A stretch of DNA of 64,000 bases from Coffea arabica (lineage: Eukaryota; Streptophyta; Magnoliopsida; Gentianales; Rubiaceae). Positions within the stretch are counted from its first letter, which is position 1. Each line of letters opens with the position of its first letter. Shown here piece after piece: positions 27,601 to 40,568 of the stretch. Made by a program: the position numbers and the translations under genes. Below the pieces are notes generated by a model, which was not told where the DNA came from, did not search any database, and was given only the letters and a program-made list of their open reading frames with translations. The stretch covers positions 13,393,557 through 13,457,556 of the forward strand of contig NC_092320.1 of NCBI RefSeq assembly GCF_036785885.1. Reading direction: 5' to 3'.

Positions 27601-30600
27601 CATCAACAACTAAGCAAGCATCTGATAGCTGCTGCAGCAAATTGCTTTCCTCCGTCTCTTTTCCCGTACCTAAGCTGGAAAAAAAAAATTAGGTTTTAGA
27701 GGGAGTGAAAGGTAGATGGTAAAAGTCCAAAGGAAAAAGAACCAGAACTAATAGAAGAAATAATAAAAATAACGTGACAAGAATCCTACATTTGACCTTT
27801 TTATAGTCCAACGTCTAATAAAATAATCCTATGTTTGCCTTAACAGGTATCTAATTACATTTCTCTACTTACCAAGCAAGTTAAAGACTTACCCTAGAAC
27901 ACTGATTCTGCAATGGAATACATCTTATAAAAACAAAATTGTTAGAAAGTATACCTTTTTTGCCTTAAATAAGAATTCATTATCTAAATGTTTAGAAAGT
28001 TGTCATGCGATGGCACAGAAAGGAAGGATATTCCAATACCTGTTAATTCATTCAAACCATATCTAACAAACAACCAGTAAACAGCATAAAGGGGACAAGA
28101 GATTTTGAACTTATATTCTGATGAACCTGGAAAAATCAGAGAAGACATAAGACTTGAGAATTTGTTTGATGCTCTTAAACTTCTCCCTGAGTTCTGTGAT
28201 CTTTGGAATATCTCTATAAGCTTCAAAATGACTACACAACTGGTTTACAGCCTAGTATTGAACCAGAAAATACAATTAGAAACAGGAATAATTCTAAGAG
28301 CAAAAGAAATTGACATCATGGGCTGAAACACTACTGAGACTGCAATTTAGCACGATGTATAATTAAAGGCCCACACAAATTGTCTAATCAGGCATGCAAC
28401 AAATAGTGCATGAAAATTACACTTTATTAATATCAATCTACTTCTGGAAAGCAATTCTTCTCAATAACATCAAGGGATATTTGAAGATTAAGGATGTGCT
28501 TGTATTTCTTACAGCCAATTCACCTAAACAATTGCTTAATCTTAATCTTATATAGACTTTATTGGAGAGAAAATAACTTATCCGAGGAAGAAGGTCAAGG
28601 GAGAACCTTTCATACAAATAAAGTGAGAACAAGAAAATCTATCTTGTATCAGAACAAGCTAAGTGCAAACATGATCAATGAGATTCTAATACATTAAAAG
28701 CACAAGCAATTTTGTGGCTCATTTTAACAAACCATAGCAGATGCAATTAGATATACATTCCCTGAAACTTTTCTATTTTAGGTGAGCTGGCATGGGCCAT
28801 TTCCTGGAATTGTATATATTCAACAACTAATGCATCTTTTAAAGACAACGGTCTTGTGGTTCCTTCAAAGCTGGGGAAGCAGAGAGATTTCTGCTTTCCT
28901 ATTACTCAAACTTTTCTGATTTCATCCAGTCCTGCTTCAATATGAAAAAACGTTCTGTCGACAGTTAACCAGAGGCTTCAGAATTGCTATCATCAACTTA
29001 AGTACCATTATCAAGTACCAAAGTCGGTTAAAATAGGTTAATCTGATAGTTCCAACATCAACTCCTAACTGGGACAGAGATGAACACAAACCCATAAAAG
29101 AGAAAAACTAGTTATTGTTGCAATATAAAAGATCAGATCCATTTATTTACCAATAGCAAAGTGGATACTCCTTCCCATTCTACTGCATCAAGGTAAGTCT
29201 TGTACATAGTTTTACCAAGACGCATCAGCTCAAAGTTGAGTTTCCTAACATGCCCTTCAACTTAAATGGTTAGCTGGGAATTTATGTTAGACATATTTAC
29301 CTCATCATTCTTTTGAAAATTGTGTAGGACAGTATATCCACAATAACATGGAAAGTCTGTTGTTCATTATTTTGATTAAAATCATGACACAGATTTTGTC
29401 ACAGATATGAACAAGTAACCATGATACAAAATGGTGCTGAAGGATTAATAGTTGCTTTCTTATCAAACTAACGTTCTAACAACAATAAGTACCTCTACTT
29501 GTGCAGCTGCCTCCTTATATTGCCGCTTTGAAGCCATTACTTGGAGTTGCTCGACAGCAGAAACTATCACATAAAAGAGATTCATAAGCTTATGATTTTG
29601 ATATCCAAATTTTTTCTGGACAATTTACATTTATATGCAACAAAAATCCAGAAAGTAAATTTCTAAAGCATAAGGCCAATTACAGATACAGTATCATTCC
29701 ACCAGCCAAGAGCTCTTGTGGATGCATTGCGGTAAACTACGCATTCCAAAGTCTATACAGTGTTCTAACAGATATTTTCCGAGCAATTATCACCTAATTA
29801 GAAAAGAATTTCAAGGTAAATAAAGCTTCAAAATTTTGCATCAATTAAACAATCATATTTTGTCAATTCATCCATGATTCTGTAACTCACTGAAGGTGAG
29901 AAAGTAAATTGTCAATTTATGTGCATATTATTTCCTAAACTTTTACACCTAATGAAGTAGAAGGATATCTATACCACTTGTCCATAGATTTTTCCCCCTT
30001 TATTTCGCTGGGGTGTCATCCTTCTCAGTTGCAGCCAGCCAAAGAAGTTATAAAGCATAAAGAAAAACAAGTATGAATTCATCGTACCAAGTAGAGAGAA
30101 TGGGGTAAGATGTTGCTTAAATGTGACATTTGTTTAAGTAGAACAGATTCAACCAAAGTGGAAAAAACTCTTATGTAAGAGCGAGGATCTTACACGTGCT
30201 CATTGGACCCAAATCAACCTGAGACGAATAGGCATACTGAGTAGACAGGTATGTTTATTTTCAAACTAAAGCGAAACTTCTCCAACATTATAAGTTGAGC
30301 ACCCAAACTGAACTAACAATTTCAAGCATAGTAACATACAACCAACAGTTAGTACATCACATTTTTAACACATACCAGAACAAAATATTCCAATTGAAAA
30401 TGCAGATATAATCAAAGCAAAAAGCAACTAACCTAGCATGGTAAGCCGATGAAGAGCAGTAATAGTAGTTGTTATATGTTTCTTTGCAAAATCTAACTTC
30501 TTAATATCACGACATATTTCCTGCACCATGGTTTCACTCTGTTCTGCCTTGGTTTTTATTTCTCGAATTTTGTACATGAGTTCCTAGCATAAAAGAAAAG

Positions 30601-33209
30601 AGACAAATCCTTTAGTAACCCTGCCAACAAAAAAAATGCAGAGCCTTTAACAAAACCGAGTCATGAGAGAAACCCAGATATGCTTAATGTTTTAAGCTAA
30701 CCAAGTTTCAACTAGAATGAAATTCAGGCGAACAAACCTCCACAGCATGCGTGGCTGCAGCAAGGTCTTCCCTGGCTTTGCTTCCCGAATTACTCTGCAA
30801 TAAAGAGATTCAGCATCACAGGTCAAGAATAGATATTCAGCAGGAAGTAATTATCTGCGAGTGGCTGTAGTAAAAGTAATTAAATGTAGAAAGCTAGTTC
30901 AAACTGTCCAATTATTCCTCATTCTCCAAATTTACAGCCGAAAACAACAAATTCTGGAACTGGTGGTATACAAACAGCATGCAATTGCAGGAGCAAAAAC
31001 AACAAGAACACATAATTCAGCATGAATATAAAGAACTAATACTTGACAAAGTTATATCTGTTGTTGAGTGCAAAAGCCTCAGCATGACTAAAATTTCTGC
31101 ACATTGCTCCTCAAACATTCCATCAGAACACAGTATAACTGAAAATAGAAGGTAAATTTATTGCTTCCCATCTTAACTCAGGTAAACATTGGGTATATTT
31201 TACAACCCACATACCATTATAAGATGCTCTAAACCTTCCAGACTCAGCAAGGAGATTAACTACTCAAGCAATAATATACCACCATCCACAGCCCAAAGTG
31301 CCAAATTCGTGGGATTTACAGAAATTCTAAAAATTTATGGGATTTACAATTTCTCAAGAAATCTTGAGTTATCAAATTCCTTAACAACTTTAGTGAATAA
31401 CAACTTCTATCAAAAAGAAAAGATTGCATCACCTCGGAGATCGTTTCAAGCAGTATGCATTTTCTTCACAAAGGGTCTTGCGGAGGGAAAAAACAGCATA
31501 ACATAAATGGTTTTTCAAAAAGGCAGAGGACAAAAAGAGTCCAAATTTTATTATTAGTGAAAGAATAATTGACATAAGATAAAATATTAACTGACATAGT
31601 TTTCCCTTTTCCTCAATTTACTATTGCCAGACTACTCAACACTGTCCTTCCAAGTTCCCAAGAGGGCCACATGAGACAAAATGATCTCCATGTCCAGTTA
31701 AACATCAGCCCATGATAATAAGCAGAAGAATTCTGCAAATGTTTTCTACCTTCAACTCACTGAGATAGGCATAATGCAACTCATTTTGACTGCAGAGGAA
31801 GCCCAGATTATAGCTATAAATTGTGGAAATGCTCCATATCTATGTATTTTATAAAATTGAATAAAAGAAAAAAAAAGGAAAATAAGAATCCCATTCCCGG
31901 AGAGTCTTGAAGTATTTGGCGTTAACATTCCACAAACTTTCCCTTTGCGTGCAAAATAAAAAGTTCCTATCTAGTAAATCCTCACCCAGTTCATAATGGA
32001 GCAATCAGCAACCTCACCTTTCAGTTAAATATATTGGTAAAATGTACTAGCATTAAATATAAATGATGACTTGAATGTATCCTCCTAGTTTTTATTATTA
32101 TACAGAGTAGGACATTTTCATATATAGGTTTTGGTCGTAAAAATCACAATATTTGAAGGATACAAACTGATATTCTGAACCAACTAGAGGGTGATGGTGA
32201 GAAAAAACTAACCTGTTGACGAACAGCCGCTAAAATTTCAGCATCAACACGCCGAATTTCACTTTGTACTTTCTGCATAAGTGGCTCAACACCCGATAAA
32301 GATGCCTCTGCATTATAACATCAATCCACACACTCAAATAAGTAAGAAAGAGCAAAATAACTGACAATTAGATAAAACAACATAGCAGAACTCCAAAACC
32401 AAGTTTGCACAATAATAGCAAGACAAGAAATTGACTCATAACAAAAGTCACAGTCTAGATGAAAAGAGGACTCATTAGTCCTTAGAAAATCTTGTAAATG
32501 CCCTTGAGACCATTCAAAAGAAGGGAACCCAAAATATCTCGACTCTCCTCAATGACATTCTTAATGCGCAGCTGCAATCTACTTACTACATCAAGATTAT
32601 CCCTTTCTCCAACAACAGAAGTTAATTTTCATGCAATTGTCTTCCAATTTCAAGCCCAGATTCTTCTCAAGGTCAAAGAAATTTAGCAGGTTTAAAATCA
32701 CCTAACCGGATGCAGCAATCTAATACTTCAAAACCCCAATCACAAAACCCTGCAATTGCTGAGGTCTAATAATTAAAACCAAAGCCAAACGCAAAAAGAA
32801 AAAAGATTCAAATCCGCCAATCGAATCTCATTCCAGATCAAGTTTGCTAGCTCAAGTGGCAGAACTAAAATTAGAATGCAGTACTAGTACCATATTTTAG
32901 GTGCAGCCAGCCACATTTGTTCTTAAAATTCAAATAATAAAGTAAAACACCCCAACCCTGATCTTACTTTTCAAATTTTGCGTGGCTAAAGTTAAAATCA
33001 TGATACACTCAGAATTAAATAATCAAGTTAATTCACAGTAACAGTTCAATTAAACACTTCAATCATCATGGCATCCATAATTAAACTAGAAAATCACGAA
33101 AATTAAAATCTTTGAAATAAAAAAAACCTATAAACAGGGAGAAAAATAAACCTGTGGGGAACATTTGATTGATGTAATCCAAAGCGCTCTGCTTGTCCAT
33201 TACTTCCAT
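18604..33209 (-). CDS. VPS53: VPS53, GARP/EARP tethering complex subunit (Arabidopsis HIT1 homologue)
   Basis: A tethering subunit for endosome-to-trans-Golgi retrograde vesicles, acting with VPS51, VPS52 and VPS54. Twenty-four exons keep frame: 33209-33152, 32307-32213, 30794-30738, 30583-30433, 29563-29493, 28251-28127, 27674-27514, 27297-27156, 26469-26406, 24967-24794, 24693-24652, 24226-24122, 24026-23967, 23372-23295, 23114-23007, 22905-22840, 22183-22106, 22019-21886, 21804-21711, 21509-21432, 21218-21156, 20411-20343, 20228-20133, 18897-18604; 820 aa, close to the plant norm. It starts [19 protein letters not shown]. Recognised blocks are [19 protein letters not shown], the coiled-coil [118 protein letters not shown] and the end [20 protein letters not shown]. 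No broken exon found. The second in-frame Met (codon 4) matches the usual Arabidopsis start, so either may be used. Confidence 0.95.
25826..25918. repeat. 46-bp tandem duplication inside a VPS53 intron
   Basis: GTTTTGATCTTTGGGTTCC, followed by ATAATTCAAATTCTCA and GAGGTGGTGG, occurs twice in a row from 25826 and 25872 with a few differences. It lies in the intron between exons 9 and 10, so it should be harmless. Confidence 0.75.
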
Positions 33210-33324
33210 TTCTGAATTTTTTTTCTTTAAGCTGATTATCGTCTGCTCCTCCAATTAAACCCGAAAAATTGAATAAGAAAACCCTAAATTTAGAGACTAA
33301 GAATGACAAACTGGAGCAAATGAT

Positions 33325-34665
33325 GTGTACTAGTACTAATTTTGCCTCCAATCTAGATACTATTCCCTCCAGTTTTGATTCTTAGCTTTCTCGAAATCCA
33401 GATCGGGTCATTTCACGACGTCGTGTCGCTTGTCGTTGAGGAGAACGACGTAGTATATAAACCTTTTGCATTTTTTTTTTCGCTAATATTCGATACGCTA
33501 TTTGTGTTAATATGCTAACAAAATTTGCAAAAATGTTATTTTGTTAATTCATACACTATACTCCGCTCAAAAGTAATTGTTTAGAAAATTGCAAGTGTAT
33601 ATTATGCTTGAGATTATTGACTTTAGATCCTCGTTTAAATAATTAATTTATCTTATTCTTAAAAACGAATTGAGATTATCTTTAGCAATATACAATTATC
33701 TCATCTTAAGCAAATCGAATAAATGAAGGAGCTGACATTAGAAAATCTGGTGATGTCTATTGCACGATTATTTTTATTTTAATATAGCTTAAGAATTAAA
33801 CAACAAAATCACATACAATTATTTATTTTAAGTTTTCTCCAACTCCCAAAAACATAAATGAATACAAGCTTCTATATAAAAGAAGATAAAATGTTAAAAT
33901 GAGGCCTTTTTATTAGCATTGTTGATGATGGTAGGGATGTGCATCGAATTCGATTCCGGTAAATCGGAACTATGAATTTAGAATTTTCAGAATTTGAATA
34001 TTAGAAGTTTTAACTGATTTCAATTTCGATTCACAAATTCCAATTTTGAGTTTGTTTCGATTTCATTTCGGAATTTGGTAGTTTACCGAATTCATTGAAT
34101 TCGGCCTAATTTTTCTAATTTTGCATTACTTATAAGTTTATAACGTAATTTGCTAAATTAGATGCTAATTTTTGTTTTTATACAACAAACTTAATTAGAC
34201 TCACTATTATTATAATATAATTAGTAGTTAGAGCTTAGAGGTATTTTTATATCATATAAATATTTTCCATTACATATATGTTTATATATATATATATATG
34301 CATTTGTATATTATATATATGAATTTGAATTTGAAATAGGTATCCGATTGACCGTTTTCGAATTATGAATTCGAAATTAGAATTTTCAATTTGGAAAAAC
34401 ATAATCCTTAATTCAAACCTAATTCATCCAATTCAAAATCGAAAATTCCGATTTCCTTTATGCTTTCCGTTTTTACCGATTTTGAAGTTCCGAATTGAAA
34501 TCAAAATCAGTCGGTAAATCGGTTTTTTTTTAAATTACACACTCCTAGATAATGGTGATCCATCTATTTTCTTTTTTTGAACCTTTTTTCCCAAAAAATA
34601 ATAATAATAAATTTCCGTTAACATTTCTTTTTTCTCTATTTTGGAAGGAGCTTTCACTATAGAGG
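33325..34665. repeat. Duplicated spacer upstream of VPS53, copy 1 (interrupted by a hAT MITE)
   Basis: Collinear with about 40950-41826 in the same orientation. Shared blocks are GTGTACTAG.ACTAATTTT, TTTTGATTCTTAGCTTTC, the ACGACGT.GTTTCGCTTG-like block, TTATTTTGTTAATTCATA, TCTTAAGCAAATCGAA, CAAAATCACATAC.ATTATT, TATATAAAAGAAGATAAA and TTTTTTCTCTATTT.GGAAG. It begins in the VPS53 5' leader. The TATATAAAAG box (about 33873) is conserved in both copies and faces right, away from VPS53. Confidence 0.85.
33932..34547. mobile_element. hAT-type MITE, 616 bp, in the VPS53-side spacer
   Basis: Ends TAGGGATGTGCA and, on the other strand, TAGGAGTGTGTA. The flanks are 8-bp near-direct repeats, GATGATGG (33924-33931) and GATAATGG (34548-34555). 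Subterminal CGGTAAATCGG words occur on both sides, with AT-rich DNA between. The duplicated spacer at about 41711-41725 has the uninterrupted site (AATGATGG continuing into ACCATCTATTT), which confirms both insertion and boundaries. No coding capacity. Confidence 0.9.
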
Positions 34666-35235
34666 GAAAAAGAAAAAGAAAATTACATTGAAATATGGGC
34701 ACCGTAGTGTCAAATATTTGGACTGTTAGCAAAAGAAAATCTAAAAACAAGATTGAAGCAAGTCACATCAGCAATTTAATTCAGATTTAGATGGTCTAAT
34801 CTCATTTTGTTTTCTCTGTCTGTTATCCTAGGTTACTTTTTTCTCCTTCAATTCCGTTTACATGTTTCTTTCACATTCTTCTTGTTTAAACTCGTTTTTG
34901 GGTTTATATCTTTCATAAGGTGGCAAATTTGATTTCCAAATGCAAAACTTCATCCTATGCCTTCTGTCTAGTTAGTAAGGAACATAATCATATTTGTAAT
35001 AGGATTAATTCATATGCTTTAAACATAATTCAAGATGAGGAACTTTGAATTTTTCAGTGTCAAAGTACACTGATTGTATAGTTCTATCGAATCTTTGCTC
35101 ACAACTGTAAAGTTTTGATAATCTATAAAAATCACTTATCGTTTTAACAAAAAAAAAATGCAAAACTCCATCCAATTTCTCAGGAGTTTAGACTTTGGGA
35201 CGCTGGTAATATGCTTGTAAGCAAAGCTTTAATTC
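34666..35235. other. Intergenic DNA, nothing recognised
   Basis: AT-rich sequence beyond the end of the duplicated spacer. No gene or transposon end identified. Confidence 0.4.
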
Positions 35236-35492
35236 TAAGCGAACGAGTTGAGTTGAATAGAATTTTGATCTTATCGAGTTGAACTTTAACTCAATGTTAA
35301 CAAAATTTGAACTCGACGTCAACGATCTGTCAATGTAAAATTTGATCACTCAACCTCAAATTCAAGTCGAGTCAAGCTCGAGTTCACTCGACTTAAAAAA
35401 TTTATTTTAAAAAATGAATAATTAATTATTTATATTTAACTCGAACTCGATGTTAATCGAACTTGAGTCGAGCTTTGCCTGAGCCGAGTTAC
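35236..35492. mobile_element. Truncated hAT-like MITE remnant (CTCGAG-word family)
   Basis: Dense repetition of (A)ACTCGA, TCGAGT and GAACTCGA words around an AT-rich core resembles the interior of the complete element at 47835-48221, but the TAGGGCTGCAAA termini are absent. Its right edge abuts, within a couple of bases, the start of the duplicated KIB1-gene tail at 35493. Confidence 0.6.
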
Positions 35493-35790
35493 GAGATCGG
35501 AACATTACGACGGAATGGAGTACAAGCCGTAGAGGAACTACATGATCAATAGACGGTTTAAAAGTCAAAGATTAACTAAAATAAACTGGTAGACAGAGTC
35601 AAAGAAAAAAGTTAAAGATAGATATCCTTGAGAGTAGCAAAAGTTTATGCCCAACATAAGCTTCAATGGCCCAGGCAAAACCAAGAACTTCCGCAGATGA
35701 AATCTCCAACAAGACTATGGCTAGAATTTCTAAGCAAATCATGACAGATAAACTTCACCCTATTTCTTTCAGTCGGAACATTCGATACCT
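35493..35790 (-). pseudogene. 3' fragment of a tandem KIB1/DUF295 paralog
   Basis: Homologous to 36340-36583, the 3' end and 3' flank of the neighbouring intact gene. Both copies begin GAGATCGGAACATTA. On the minus strand it encodes only a C-terminal tail (VKFICHDLLRNSSHSLVGDF, then CGSSWFCLGH) with its own stop. The rest of the coding region is missing upstream. It has about 60 extra bases in the 3' flank compared with the other copy. Confidence 0.75.
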
Positions 35791-36339
35791 TCGGCTATCA
35801 CAACTTCTTATTACAAAATCCAGGCACACTTAGGATAAACCGGAGTGTGCAGGAAATAAAACTCCATGACTCAAGTGAACAAACAAGAGAGAGTGTACCA
35901 AAAGGCATCTCGTAGAATAGACACATTGATAGGCCAACTTACTTCTAAATGCTTATGGAGTAGAGGAATCCAACCCAAAAACACACAGCATTACAATGAC
36001 AATAATTTCAATTACGGCGGCAGACCCTAAAAATAATAAGGAAATAAAAACCAAGGTTCAAACTGAAGCAAAGCAAATAAACCTGCAAGTAGCAATAAAT
36101 AATCTTTTTTTATTCAAAGAAGGGAAACAAAGTGAACTAGTCAAATGTGGTGCAATAAAATAGTCCCAATTGGCAAGGCATTCCAGAGATGAAAAATTGG
36201 GATGAGAGGTTTCATTGAATCTGTATTCCATATTATTAGTGGTACAATGAGTAACAGTGAAAACCCCTTCTCTATGTTCCCAATCCCACCAGTATAGTTA
36301 GAGCAGCACATAATGAATTAAGGATATGAACACAAAAAT
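35791..36339. other. Intergenic DNA between the KIB1-like gene and its fragment
   Basis: No coding region or repeat end recognised. It could hold highly diverged remains of the truncated paralog. Confidence 0.35.
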
Positions 36340-36458
36340 GAGATCGGAACATTATGACAGAATGGAGTTCAAGACGTAGGGGAACTTTATGATCAACAGA
36401 CGGTTTAAAAGTCAAAGATTAACCAAAATAAACTGGTAGTCAATGTCAAAGAAAATGT

Positions 36459-38383
36459 TCAATACCCCAGGCAAACCCAAGAACTTCCACGGATGAAATC
36501 TCCAACAAGACTATGGCTAGAATTTCTGAGCAAATCATGACAGATAAACTTCACCCTGTCTCTTTCAGTTGGAGCATCCGATTTTCTGAATATCTTAGCT
36601 CCTCCAATTACAGCTGTAGAAAAGACGAACTCACCAGTAAAGAACCAACTTCTATCCATCCACTCACCATCACCCAGCCTAATCCATTCCAACTCCAGCC
36701 GATCCAACCTGTAAAAGTGGTAAACTGTCTTGCCTGCCTCATCTAGCCAAGTTACAATTTTCAGTATCTCGTTACTATCTTTACTGATGGTGAAGTAGTA
36801 TGATCTAGGTCCACCTCCTCTAGTAAGCATTAAACGCCCACTGTCATCACCGTCATCAACTACAACATGAAAACCTTTGTTTACGCGTTCATCGGGGTCG
36901 TGGACATGTCTCAAAAGCCCCCAGGAGCATTCATCACCATTCAAGTCAACAACATACATCCACCCATCTACAGTGAAGCAACGAACTCGTTTTCCGCAAA
37001 ACACCATCCCAATATAGTTGTCAAGAGACAGATGAGGATACTGAGCCTTACAGAATTCCCATGTCTTCCACCCAGGACGCCACATAGCCAAAAATATGTC
37101 AGACTTGCCACTATGAGAATAATCACAATTAGCTTCATTCACAATGGCAAAAACACAATCAGGAGAAGCATTCGCATTATTTACATCAGATACAGAAAAT
37201 GCGGCTTGAATGACCATGACTTGGCCAATGACAGGAAGATCGATCCTTTGGTTTATAAGAGGGTTCAACAATAGCAAGACAGATAATTTACGGCAGCACG
37301 CAGGATGTCTCTCGTAAAGCAACATCCAGGATTTTCTAGAATACAAGCAGCGGAAAAAGAAACAACAATGGGGGGCCCTCTTTATCTGGTCATAAATGCT
37401 CCGATAGTTACCACAAAAGGGCGTAATCTCCCGGTGCTTCAACTCCACCTGTACAGGTAAGACCAAGTTTTTCAAAAAGCATGCTTTCTTTCCAGGTTTG
37501 ATAACCATCAGGAAGGGAAATTTAGCAGATTGTACAGAAATGGTCTGCAATGAAGGATCTAAAAGAAATGATTCCCACGGGCAGGATTTGCAGTCTTTTA
37601 GCCGACGACAGGGCTGGGAATCTGTTCTTTGACGACAGATTCCATGACAGGATGGACAGCGTGTTAGTCGACGACGGCGCTTAAGCCGTGGACACTCTAA
37701 ACGATCAGCTGCAAACACAGGTTCCTCTTCCTCAGGCGTTAACATGCCATCAATCACCGATGCACCTGAAAAAAAAAATTAATAACACAGTAAAATTCAC
37801 ACCCCAAAATAGGATTGTCTAAGACTAACATTTCAACAGAAAGAACAAACTTATCAAAACGAAAGAAGAGATAATTTGGATTCACACAAATTAATGTAAA
37901 ATTCCAACCCACACAACAAACTTACTGCCATATGAAGGAGGTTGAATTGAGCGACTCTGAGTGGGTAGAGATTTGCACTCTTCACACCATTGGCCAATGA
38001 CACGGTCATAACGAGGACGGGGACAGAATTTGAGCAGCTCCGTCCTCCAATTCCGAGGTGGCCCGCAGATAAAATATCTGAAAGACAAATTGAGTTGAAT
38101 TTAGAATATCTCAGAATTAAAATCCTTACAAACAAACACACCAACCAGTAAGGTGGAGACAATAGAAGGTAGGCAGATTGGAGACAATAGAAACGGCCAA
38201 ATCAAAAATTAAGAAGACAAATCTAATCAACAGGTTAATGTAATTGAATCAATCCCTTCGCATAGTTTATAGATGATTTCAATTTATTCGATCAAATAGA
38301 AGAATATTATCTACGCAAAATTTCAAAAAAAAAAAAAAAAAAAACCTCGAAGGGACTAGGCTTTGAGATCCTTACCCGTCCAT
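36459..38383 (-). CDS. KIB1-4/DUF295 beta-propeller protein with Cys-rich N-terminus (no F-box seen)
   Basis: Related proteins (the F-box/kelch-like KIB and SKIP23 relatives) use this propeller as a substrate-recognition domain. Three exons fit the frame: 38383-38376 (8 bases, codons MDG), 38077-37926 and 37765-36459; 488 aa. Exon 2 reads YFICGPPRNWRTELLKFC and ...GQWCEECKSLP. Exon 3 has a basic, Cys-rich stretch (LKRRRRLTRCPSCHGICRQR, then CRRLKDCKSCPW). The propeller then follows: VFAIVNEANCDYSHSG, AMWRPGWKTWEFCK, FCGKRVRCFTVDGWMYVVDL, KIVTWLDEAGKTVYHFYRLD and an end FICHDLLRNSSHSLVGDF with the fold's late blocks intact. The usual N-terminal F-box (LPEEL..I..RL) is not visible. The Cys pairs might bind metal, but that is inference. 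The ATG at 37757 would give a 432-aa form without exons 1-2. A fragment of a paralog lies at 35493. Confidence 0.8.
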
Positions 38384-40568
38384 TGTCTGGAAAATACCCC
38401 AATCCCGACCTCTCTGGTGGTAAGTTTATATGGTAGTAGCTTGCTGCACAATTCGTTTGTCGTTCGATGTATGTTACTGGTCCTCTGGATCGTTTGCATA
38501 GCGATTAATTAATTGCAACATGCACCCCTATTACGCCCCCCGTGTTAGTTTAAACCTGAAAAATAACTGGTAAGCCCAGTTAAAATAAAAAAAAAAAAGG
38601 ACCATTTTATTATTTCCTAAACAAAGAAAGAAAAAATTAGTTTTATTCAAGGAGAGTTGAAAATTTTGGAGGACCAGATTTCTGTACAGACATTTATCTG
38701 CTTTAGAGGACTGGATTTCAAGCCCTTCTCTCTTGCTTTTATTAACCATCTGCTCGTAAAACATCGTTCATGCTTTCTTGAGTTTACAGCTTACCATAGC
38801 CTTTCCATGACAGCAATGATATAGATACTGCACCGCGAGTTACATCTGTTAGCTGTAGTATAGCATAGATATGCTTTGAAGCCTAGTCCAAAGTGTTGGT
38901 CCTCAGCGGCATCCTTGATACGATGATGGGCAGGTGATTAGCCAACCTGATTCAAGTTTAATTTCTATAACTCTTGATGTTAGCCGGCCCCCCCTTTGGA
39001 TTCAAATGTTTCCCGTAATAAAGGCTTTTCTGTCAAAAACGAGCCTCTTGTTAGAGTTGTATGCTCCGAGAGAAGCAGGCCGGCTTTGAAGTTCACTTAA
39101 TTGCACAGACAAAAAGCAGTCTTGTCTCACACTCTTGAAGTACTTCATTCCATGTCCTGAAACTTGTACTCGATCGAAGCTAGAACAAATTAGTGATCCT
39201 CAATATTACCCACTTAGTGTTTGCCTTGGCTTAAAAATGATCGCTGGAGTAGAGGGATAAAATGTTGTTCTAGTCTGCAAAAACGCTGCTAGGTACCTGT
39301 AACACCGCCATTTCTGTACTCGATCGAAGGACGTTGAGTCCCTTCATTCGCCTCGATTGCACTTTGTCCTGTGCAAGAATGTCTTTACGTGGAATTCCTG
39401 ATACATTTTAGAGCCATTCTTAGCCCAAAATTAAGAATACTATATAGTCATGATTTCCATAGCATACACATGAGATTTTATAGGCATTATACTACATATT
39501 CACTCAATGAGCAATATCAAAAGTTAATTTGTTTCTTGACTAGTATGGGACATTTTAATTTCAATTATTGCTACTAAAAGCACTCAAAAATCATTCTATC
39601 AATTCAATAGTGTATATCAACATCTTAACACGTACACTGCAAGGAATAGTATGCCGATTCATTAAATTATCCAATCAACTAGAGGTATCTCGGCACTCGC
39701 ACAACCTTGGCCCCCTTCATAACTTATTTGAACATATAACAGCAAAACTTTTTTAGTACATAATAGACAGAAGCATGAGAAAAATTGAGCATCAGAAGAA
39801 ATTCCATCTATGAAGTTAGCTCTTCTAAATCAAGGAGACAATAAGCATAGCATCTATTAAATCCATAACTGATCTTGAAGTTAATGAAGGCAAGCAATGA
39901 AACAGGTGCACAATTGAATACAATTGGGAAGGAAGGAATCTGATTTTTCCGTGCAACTTTTAGAAACAATTTATAAAGAAATAGAAAAAGAGATTTTAAT
40001 TGATTACATAAAGGAGCTATTTAAATGTAATAGTTGGTTAGCTACTAATCAAACATAATTAATCAATATCCAAGGATTAAAAGTTTTTCATTAATCTATA
40101 AAGCTTGATTCTATAGTCATAGATTAGACAATATATAAAAACAATACAAGTTCTTGTAGTTATGCAAAATGACTTGCAATTGAAATCTTTTGTCTTATCC
40201 TGTATGGTACATCTTTTGTCTTGATCCATCAAGATAGAAGTAGGGAGATAAAAAATAGGAGAAAAATCATAGATTTTTCGAATGAGAGTTATGTCATATG
40301 TCAAGAAATGGGAGTGCTACATTAAATTCCCATGTCTTCTAATATAATATGTAGACAATTAGAATAGAATGAAAATTGATCCAAGGGTTGTAATGTAGTA
40401 TTAGTATATTAAAACTAATCTAATGGTGATGAATTAGACAGTACACTCACTTAATCAAATAATTAAGGTTAAAAAAATTTATTGGACTCAGAAGGAGAAT
40501 AAAGGAGCCAGACTTGCTCGGTTTGGCATGAAGAAAGAGCAGAAAAAAAAAAAAAGCAATATGCAAGA
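38384..40568. other. Intergenic DNA upstream of the KIB1-like gene
   Basis: The first 100-200 bases should hold the KIB1-like promoter and leader. The rest is AT-rich with short frames only. A CTCGATCGAAG word occurs twice (near 39170 and 39320). No gene or transposon recognised. Confidence 0.4.

Noticed and set aside
31189..31506. 105-aa plus-strand open frame in a VPS53 intron
   Set aside because: Antisense to the gene, no motif, no repeat structure; probably chance.
36513..37274. Plus-strand open frames of 77 and 135 aa
   Set aside because: Antisense shadows of the KIB1-like coding exon.
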